The notes below the pieces were generated by a model, which worked only from the letters and a program-made list of their open reading frames with translations, did not search any database and was not told the DNA's origin. Source: JAEUIG01 sp046349775 (lineage in GTDB: Bacteria > Planctomycetota > Planctomycetia > Planctomycetales > Planctomycetaceae). Taken from it: a DNA stretch of 12,518 bases. Of this stretch, positions 7,496 to 12,518 are shown piece after piece; positions within the stretch are counted from its first letter, which is position 1, and every line of letters begins with the position of its first letter. A program made the translations under genes and the position numbers. Where the stretch lies: assembly GCA_046349775.1 (NCBI GenBank), contig JAXMBS010000105.1, positions 1-12,518 on the forward strand, given 5' to 3'.

Positions 7496-8881
7496 GTGGC
7501 GAACGACAGGCATCGTGACGACGACCTCGCAACGTTTGATTTCGAGGGAGAGACCGAATTCTCATCGCGGGACGACGAATTCGGAGCGGGACTCGATGAC
7601 AGTTCGCAATCCGGCCCGGCTGAGCCGGGAGCGCCGGAGGAGCCCGGAACCGGGCCGCGGCGCAAGCGCCGGCGACGGCGAAAATCCAAAAACAACGGCA
7701 GTGGAGGGGAAGTGAGTCAGCAGCGACCGCCGCAGCAGTATCAACAGCGCCGGCCCAACCGGCCGCCATATCAACAAGGAGGGGGCGGTGGCAATCGCCA
7801 GATGAACCGCGGCCGCGTCCGACGCGCCAAGTTCATGCAGAATGCACCGCAGTCGACCGAGCCGGTGATCACCAGCGGCCCGATCGAAGGCGTCCTGGAA
7901 CTGCACCCCAAGGGGTACGGCTTTGTGCGCGACGCGGCCAACGATTACGGAGCGCGGGAGACTGACCCGTTCGTCTCCAGTTCGCTGGTGGAGAAGCACA
8001 AGCTCCGCGAAGGGATCAAGATCCGCGGCGAAGTGGGCCCGGGCGCCCGCGGCCAGGGACCGCGGCTGAACACGATCGAATCGATCGACGGCCGCAGCGT
8101 CGAAGAATACGAGAAGATCAAGCACTTCGACACGCTGACCGCGATCAACCCGTACGAGATGATCAAGCTCGAAACGGGCGCCGAGCCGGTGACAATGCGG
8201 GTCATGGACTTGCTGACGCCGATCGGCAAAGGGCAACGGGCGCTGATCGTAGCGCCGCCGCGGACCGGCAAGACGATGCTCCTGCAGGACATCGCCAATG
8301 CGGTGAGCATCAATCACCCGGAGATCTACCTGATCGCCCTGCTGATCGACGAGCGTCCCGGAGGAAGTCACCGGGAGATGCGCCGCAAGGTTCGCGGCGA
8401 GGTGATCGCATCGTCGATGGACCGGGACGTGGAGAGCCACGTGCGGATCAGCCAGTTGATCATCGAGCGCGGCAAGCGGCTGGCGGAGTCTGCAAAGCAC
8501 TGCTTCGTGCTGCTGGATCGATCACCCGCACGGCCCGGGCCTTCAACAAATGGGTCGGCAACAGCGGGAAGACCGGCACCGGCGGCCTGGACGTCAAGGC
8601 GATGGATATTCCGCAAGATGCTCGGCACGCGGCGGCTCGACGAAGGCGGCTCGCTGACGGTCGTCGCGACCGCGCTGATCGACACCGGCAGCCGCATGGA
8701 CGAGGCAATCTTCCGTGAGTTCAAGGGGACCGGCAACATGGAACTGGTCCTGAGCCGCGACCTGGCTGACCGCCGCGTCTGGCCGGCGATCGATATTTCC
8801 CAAGTCCGGGCACGCCGCGAGGAAATGCTGCTTTCCAAGGAGACCTGGATATGCTGCGGGGCGCAGCCTGGTCTTCGATGA
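7496..8881 (+). CDS. rho: Transcription termination factor Rho (3' part damaged)
   Basis: Hexameric RNA-dependent ATPase/helicase that ends transcription. Counting from GTG 7496: residues 1 to about 50 are acidic; 54-115 are a disordered R/Q/G-rich extension (RRKRRRRRK, QQ and GGGGG runs); 125-200 are the cold-shock-like RNA-binding domain (EGVLELHPKGYGFVRD); 245-340 are the ATPase core with Walker A APPRTGKT (253-260) and Walker B ALLIDERP (281-288). The 3' third carries indels. The normal RPEEVTEM block after Walker B reads RPGGSHREM, consistent with compensating shifts at about 8358-8373. The frame is wrong from about 8518 to 8613, where the next frame reads ITRTARAFNKWVGNSGKTG. It is right again for MLGTRRLDEGGSLTVVATAL, then lost near 8845. 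The TGA at 8879-8881 is therefore artificial and the true end is near 8973. The identification is secure. Confidence 0.92.
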   Translation: MANDRHRDDDLATFDFEGETEFSSRDDEFGAGLDDSSQSGPAEPGAPEEPGTGPRRKRRRRRKSKNNGSGGEVSQQRPPQQYQQRRPNRPPYQQGGGGGNRQMNRGRVRRAKFMQNAPQSTEPVITSGPIEGVLELHPKGYGFVRDAANDYGARETDPFVSSSLVEKHKLREGIKIRGEVGPGARGQGPRLNTIESIDGRSVEEYEKIKHFDTLTAINPYEMIKLETGAEPVTMRVMDLLTPIGKGQRALIVAPPRTGKTMLLQDIANAVSINHPEIYLIALLIDERPGGSHREMRRKVRGEVIASSMDRDVESHVRISQLIIERGKRLAESAKHCFVLLDRSPARPGPSTNGSATAGRPAPAAWTSRRWIFRKMLGTRRLDEGGSLTVVATALIDTGSRMDEAIFREFKGTGNMELVLSRDLADRRVWPAIDISQVRARREEMLLSKETWICCGAQPGLR

Positions 8882-8973
8882 GTCCCACCGAAGCGATGGA
8901 TCAGCCGATCCGCAGCTGCAGAAGTCTCTCGTCGAACAAGGAGTTCCTCGAGCGGATCCGATCGGCGCTGTAA
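8846..8973 (+). pseudogene. rho: Out-of-frame C-terminus of Rho
   Basis: Reading other frames recovers the end of Rho: LDMLR (about 8846-8860), SLVF, then MSPTEAMDQ (about 8878-8904), then SNKEFLERIRSAL followed by TAA at 8971-8973. This corresponds to the normal Rho ending, in which a conserved EAM/NKEFL helix follows the ATPase core. At least three further indels are needed between 8845 and 8935. It is not a separate gene. Confidence 0.75.
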
Positions 8974-8976
8974 GCG

Positions 8977-9018
8977 GTCAATGGATCATGGTCGATTGTT
9001 AATGGTGAATTGATCGCG
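8977..9018 (+). repeat. Degenerate heptanucleotide tandem repeat after rho
   Basis: Starting three bases after the reconstructed rho stop, the sequence falls into 7-base units: GTCAATG, GATCATG, GTCGATT, GTTAATG, GTGAATT, GATCGCG. The common pattern is about G-T-N-A-A-T-G, and the units are AT-rich compared with the surroundings. Five to six copies are visible, imperfect and without a clear hairpin. The function is unknown. Confidence 0.45.
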
Positions 9019-9162
9019 CTCGGACGCCTGGGGAATCCCTGTGTCCCGTGACGATTGACCCATGCAATTGACAAATCTGAATGCGCCGTTGACCTCGCAG
9101 CGTGGTCTGAGTATTGATACCCGCGCTCCCGGCGGCCCCGCAGGGTCGCGCCACTTCCTTCG

Positions 9163-9168
9163 TGAGGG
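9163..9168 (+). promoter_or_regulatory. Ribosome binding site deciding the start at 9176
   Basis: TGAGGG lies 7 nt before GTG 9176, directly ahead of the first membrane segment. This favours that GTG over the in-frame ATG at 9062, whose extra 38 residues are Gly/Pro/Arg-rich and unlike the rest of the protein. Confidence 0.5.
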
Positions 9169-9175
9169 TTCGTTC

Positions 9176-9661
9176 GTGTTTCGCAGCGTATTGTCGATCG
9201 TTGTGGGTCTGGTCACGGCGTTCACGATTATCAGCCTGGTCGAATCGGTCGGGCATACGATGTATCCGCCGCCGGCTGGCGTGGACTGGAGCAACAAGGA
9301 GGCGGCCCGCGCGGCCGCGATGGCCCTGCCGCCGGGGCACTTTGTGATGGTGCTGGCGGCCTGGTATCTCGGCACCTCAACGGGCGCCGGCGTGGCAGCA
9401 TACTTGGCGAAAATATTCCGCTGGCGTCACGGGTGGATCGTCGCCGCTGTGCTGATGTTGTGCGGCGTCGTGCAGATGTTCTGGATCTGGCATCCGGGAT
9501 GGTTCCGCCTCGCGGCGCTGGTCGTGTTCCCGCTGTCGGCCACGGTGGGTATGCTGATCGGCACGCAGCCGGTGCCGGGCAAGCGCGAGGGGTACCTCGT
9601 CCCGGGTCCGCCGGATTATTCGAAAGAAGCGGAAGAGCGGATGAAGATGGCCGGGAACTGA
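9176..9661 (+). CDS. Four-segment membrane protein, uncharacterised
   Basis: A 161-residue protein with hydrophobic segments at about 4-23, 55-78, 86-105 and 109-129 and a short charged C-terminus (KEAEERMKMAGN). Between segments 1 and 2 lies HTMYPPPAGVD (27-37). The overall plan, with a first helix ending in SLVES-x-x-H-x-x-YPPP, resembles a widespread family of small bacterial inner-membrane proteins of unknown function. There is no enzyme motif. The GTG at 9176 is chosen because of a TGAGGG site and because the membrane segment begins right after it; an ATG at 9062 would add 38 unlikely residues. It follows rho on the same strand, with about 200 bases between them. Confidence 0.75.
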   Translation: MFRSVLSIVVGLVTAFTIISLVESVGHTMYPPPAGVDWSNKEAARAAAMALPPGHFVMVLAAWYLGTSTGAGVAAYLAKIFRWRHGWIVAAVLMLCGVVQMFWIWHPGWFRLAALVVFPLSATVGMLIGTQPVPGKREGYLVPGPPDYSKEAEERMKMAGN

Positions 9662-10006
9662 GCGAGATGCTGTTCGCTGGTTGAGGGTGGTGTCGCGCAG
9701 ACCGCGGACTCTTCACCGTATTTCGCAAATGTGCCACTGAATCCGGCGAGCGCTGCCGTCCGGGCTGATCGTGCGGCCAATCGGGCGCTGCGGCACTCGA
9801 CCCGAATCGGTTTCTGAACCGGCGAGTTCCGATTGCGCACGGCGTGCCAGTCTTGCGGCTGCTGTCGCCCGCGTAAGCTGGCGAACGCATCGCAGCCTGT
9901 CCGGCCAGGGCGCGGCAGTCCTGCGGCCTTTCTCCACACCGGGATTGGGACTGCAACCGATGAATACGGCAGTCTCCCCGGAATCGTTGTCGCAGGATGC
10001 GCGCAC
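9662..10006 (+). other. Gap with a possible broken zinc-ribbon N-terminus
   Basis: No clean gene. From about 9846 one frame reads CQSCGCCRPRKLAN and a second reads GAAVLRPFSTPGLG then MNTAVSPESLSQDARTC (ATG at 9961) up to DWRIGGGGGW near 10055. Together they suggest a frameshifted N-terminal Cys-rich domain belonging to the membrane protein that follows, but the second cysteine pair cannot be located. The first 180 bases (9662-9840) show nothing I can support. Confidence 0.35.
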
Positions 10007-11302
10007 ATGTCGGTCGGCTTTGCCGGAGCCCGTGGATTGGCGGATCGGCGGCGGCGGCGGCTGGCTCAGGCCGCCGAGACGCCCGAACGTCGTCCGCCGG
10101 TGCGCCCATCGATCAATTCGTCGGCACCCGCGGAGTTCGCCGCGTCGCCGATCGAGAGCATCGTCCGCCCACAGGTGTGGGTGACGTTGCTGTTTGTGGT
10201 GTTCGAGTTGGGGATCACGGGGGGGGCGGTCTATCTCGGCGAGTGGGTCGTACGCAATTCTCCTGCCGCCCTCGGCAGCTTCGGACCGGACGGCCTGTTG
10301 CTGCGGTTCCTGCCCGCGACGTACCTGCTGATCGCCGCGCAACTGGCGGCCGCGATTCACTGGTACCGTGCCCGCAGCCGCAAGGACTTTCACGGACGGT
10401 ATCGCGTGTGGCACTTTGTTGTCCCGTCGCTCCTGGCGATTGCATTCTGCCGTGGAACCGACGCCCACCTGGTGTTCGCCGGCTGGGCCGAGGCGCGGTG
10501 GCGCCTGGCGGGCGAGCACGCCGAGACGCTGTTTTGGATGGTCCCGACCGGGACGATCCTGCTGGCGATGATTCGACTGCTGCAGACGGAAATGCGGGGC
10601 ACCGGCGGCGCTGCGCCCAGCCTATGGATCGCGCTCGCGGCGGCCGTGACGAATGCGGCGCTGGTTCTGAAGGCTCCGATCCGCCTGGATCCGGAAGTGC
10701 TCGGAATTATCGGCCGCAGTTCAGCCGTTCTCTGGCCGCTGGGACTGCTGCTGGCGTTGCAGCTCTACGCGCGGCGGGTGATTTACGTGTCGAATGAGCC
10801 GAGTGCGCTGCCGGCCTCGCCTGCGGACGACGCGCAGAAGACGGCTCGGAACTGGCTCAATTGGTGGAGACCGCGCCAGAAGTCGGATCGGGAACGTCCG
10901 GCGACGGCGAAGCGCGCCAGCGACATCGATGCGAAGGCGGCGAAGGCAAAGTCGGCGGCCGCCCCTGGGGCGCCCATCGCCGATGCAGACATCGACGACC
11001 TGCGTACGTCCGCCACGAAGCCGGTCCAGGAAGAATTCACTCGGGAGGCCGTTCCAGCGAGGCCTGTCCCCGCCGCGGTGGCCGCTCCCGTGATGCGCGC
11101 TCCAATGCCGGCGAGTGCGGCGGCGTCTCCCGCTACAAAGCCCATGTCTGCAAGCCCTGCGCCCCTGGCGGAGTCCTCCGATGACGAGGAGGACGAGGAC
11201 CACGAAGATATGTCTGGGGATCGCTACCGGGGACTGAGCAAGAAGGAGCGCAAGAAGCTGCGCAGGCTGCACGAACGCGAGCGACGTGAGTCGTTGAGCT
11301 GA
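10007..11302 (+). CDS. Six-segment membrane protein with a charged C-terminal tail
   Basis: From ATG 10007 the product has 431 residues. The frame is open back to a TTG at 9833, and an ATG at 9961 in another frame may be the real start, so the N-terminus is uncertain; CAGGA at 9993-9997 favours 10007. Hydrophobic segments lie at about 57-82, 99-119, 134-157, 173-193, 205-223 and 239-256. The roughly 170-residue C-terminal part is Ala/Pro-rich and probably disordered, with an acidic run (SSDDEEDEDHED, 390-401) next to a basic run (LSKKERKKLRRLHERERR, 410-427). No catalytic motif or known family is recognised. A cytoplasmic tail is likely by charge. The gene ends 21 nt from the end of the opposing reductase gene. 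Confidence 0.72.
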   Translation: MSVGFAGARGLADRRRRRLAQAAETPERRPPVRPSINSSAPAEFAASPIESIVRPQVWVTLLFVVFELGITGGAVYLGEWVVRNSPAALGSFGPDGLLLRFLPATYLLIAAQLAAAIHWYRARSRKDFHGRYRVWHFVVPSLLAIAFCRGTDAHLVFAGWAEARWRLAGEHAETLFWMVPTGTILLAMIRLLQTEMRGTGGAAPSLWIALAAAVTNAALVLKAPIRLDPEVLGIIGRSSAVLWPLGLLLALQLYARRVIYVSNEPSALPASPADDAQKTARNWLNWWRPRQKSDRERPATAKRASDIDAKAAKAKSAAAPGAPIADADIDDLRTSATKPVQEEFTREAVPARPVPAAVAAPVMRAPMPASAAASPATKPMSASPAPLAESSDDEEDEDHEDMSGDRYRGLSKKERKKLRRLHERERRESLS

Positions 11303-11323
11303 AGGTCAACCGGCGCTCCTCCG

Positions 11324-12518
11324 TTACGGCTGGTCGGATTCCGGTCGCCAGAGGCGCCACGTCTGATAGCCGCCGCCGATATTCGCGGCGGCATACCCGG
11401 CCTGGCGCAGGATGCGCGTGGCGAGATATCCGCGCTGGCCGACCTGGCAGTACACCGCGATCGGCCGATTCGTCGGCAGTTCACCGATGCGCGCCCGCAG
11501 GTCATCGATCGGGATGTTGATCGCTCCGGGGATTCGGCCCGCCGCATACTCATCCGTCGAGCGGACATCGAGCAGGATCGGTCGCCGCTCCGCCGGAGTC
11601 GCCAGGATTTCGTCCGCGTCGATTTGCGGGTGATCGCGTCGCAGCAGTCCAGCCGCGACAAATCCCGCCATATTGACAGGATCCTTGGCCGAGCCGTACT
11701 GCGGGGCATAGGCGAGTTCCAGCTCTTCGAGATCGTAGACCGTCATGCCTGCCTGGATCGCGACCGCCAGAATATCGATGCGCTTGTCGACGCCCGCGCC
11801 GCCGACGGCTTGCGCTCCGAGCAGCTTGCCGGCCTCGGGATCGAAGACCAGCTTCAGCGTCATCGCCTCGGCGCCGGGATAGTAGCCGGCGTGATTTCCG
11901 GGATGGACGTAGATCTTGCGGTACGAACGATTGAGCCTGCGCAGTGTCTTTTCGGAAGCGCCGGTCATGGCGGCCGTCTTGTCGAAGACTCCGACAATCG
12001 CCGTGCCCTGGGTGCCCCGGTATCTGGCCGGGCGACCGAAGATGTGATCGGCCGCGATCCGCCCCTGGCGGTTCGCCGGTCCGGCCAGCGGGACCTGCGT
12101 CGGTTCTCCCGTCACGACATCGCGGACTTCGATGGCGTCACCGACGGCGTAGATGTCGGGATCGGTCGTCTGCAGATGCTCATTGACGCGGATGCCGCCG
12201 CGCGGGCCGACTTCCAGCCCGGCGGCGACTGCCAGGGAGTTCTCGGGTCGCACACCAACGCCCAGGATGACGAGGTCGGTTGAGAGCTGCGCGCCGGACT
12301 TCAACATCACGCGCAGTCCGCCATCGACCGCTGCGAAACCGGTTGCCGATTCTGCCAGGAGTACTTTGACGCCGTGCGACTTCAGCGACTGCAGGATCGG
12401 CGTGGTCATCTCCGGATCGAAGGGGGGCAAAACCTGGTCCTGCAGTTCGACGACGGTTGTCTGAACGCCGCGGTGGACAAAGTTCTCGACAAGCTCAAGA
12501 CCGATAAAGCCGGCTCCG
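11324..12518 (-). CDS. CoA-disulfide/persulfide reductase with C-terminal rhodanese domain (5' end outside window)
   Basis: The last 397 residues of an FAD- and NAD(P)H-dependent disulfide reductase fused to rhodanese. The frame runs off the right edge; TTG 12430 is not the start. Visible residues begin inside the NAD(P)H-binding motif GAGFIGLELVENF (1-13). The second FAD motif is DIYAVGDAIEV (121-131). The dimerisation domain includes VHPGNHAGYYPGA (204-216) and YAPQYGSAKDPVNMAGF (270-286), both typical of CoA-disulfide reductases. The rhodanese domain fills about 300-397 with the active-site loop CQVGQRG, Cys at 357. The redox Cys of the reductase half lies outside the window. Family members of this fusion reduce CoA disulfide, CoA persulfide or polysulfide and help with sulfur or redox stress. 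The same fold occurs in NADH oxidases, but the rhodanese domain favours persulfide work. The substrate is not shown here. Confidence 0.9.
   Translation of the reverse strand, partial: GAGFIGLELVENFVHRGVQTTVVELQDQVLPPFDPEMTTPILQSLKSHGVKVLLAESATGFAAVDGGLRVMLKSGAQLSTDLVILGVGVRPENSLAVAAGLEVGPRGGIRVNEHLQTTDPDIYAVGDAIEVRDVVTGEPTQVPLAGPANRQGRIAADHIFGRPARYRGTQGTAIVGVFDKTAAMTGASEKTLRRLNRSYRKIYVHPGNHAGYYPGAEAMTLKLVFDPEAGKLLGAQAVGGAGVDKRIDILAVAIQAGMTVYDLEELELAYAPQYGSAKDPVNMAGFVAAGLLRRDHPQIDADEILATPAERRPILLDVRSTDEYAAGRIPGAINIPIDDLRARIGELPTNRPIAVYCQVGQRGYLATRILRQAGYAAANIGGGYQTWRLWRPESDQP

Noticed and set aside
9089..9117. Promoter TTGACC-N17-TATTGA before the membrane protein
   Set aside because: The -10 hexamer matches only three of six positions, too weak to support.
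9062..9175. N-terminal extension of the four-segment membrane protein from ATG 9062
   Set aside because: The added residues are Gly/Pro/Arg-rich with no signal character, and GTG 9176 has a good TGAGGG site.
11624..12283. 219-codon plus-strand frame
   Set aside because: It is antisense to the reductase-rhodanese gene, whose nucleotide-binding and dimerisation motifs are clear.

Overview
The window looks like a chromosomal segment of a high-GC bacterium, most likely a planctomycete (Planctomycetota). The reasons are a secreted DUF6807/PmoA-like protein, a very large amidohydrolase of the type planctomycetes carry, a Rho factor with a long R/Q/G-rich N-terminal extension, and several small secreted or zinc-ribbon membrane proteins of planctomycete style. 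No rRNA, tRNA, CRISPR array, transposase, integrase or phage gene was seen. The phylum is inferred from protein style, not from a marker search.

Layout. 66-1157 (+) is a secreted DUF6807 protein. 1303-1539 (+) is a 78-residue zinc-ribbon protein with one membrane segment, followed 21 nt later by a secreted hypothetical protein (1561-2148, +). Converging on these from the right is a giant amidohydrolase on the minus strand. Its last 940 codons (2161-4983) are open. Recognisable N-terminal sequence of the same protein continues to about 6441, split over several frames. A strong-looking divergent promoter (6635-6664, +) points right into about 830 bases that I cannot assign. Then comes rho (7496 to about 8973, +), whose 3' third carries several small indels. 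A four-segment membrane protein (9176-9661, +) and a six-segment membrane protein with a highly charged tail (10007-11302, +) follow. The window ends in the C-terminal part of a CoA-disulfide reductase / persulfide reductase fused to a rhodanese domain (11324 to beyond 12518, minus strand).

The most striking protein is the amidohydrolase. Pieced together across the breaks it has three tandem amidohydrolase-like units plus a small beta-rich domain, and only the middle unit keeps the HxH metal-binding motif. The most striking sequence property is the clustering of frame breaks (about 5140-6440, 8355-8940, and possibly 6665-7495 and 9770-10100), while neighbouring genes are clean. Because the broken frames still read as conserved protein, and rho is a core gene, locally poor consensus sequence is a better explanation than real gene decay, but raw reads would have to decide. 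I found no convincing new defence, mobile or biosynthetic system.
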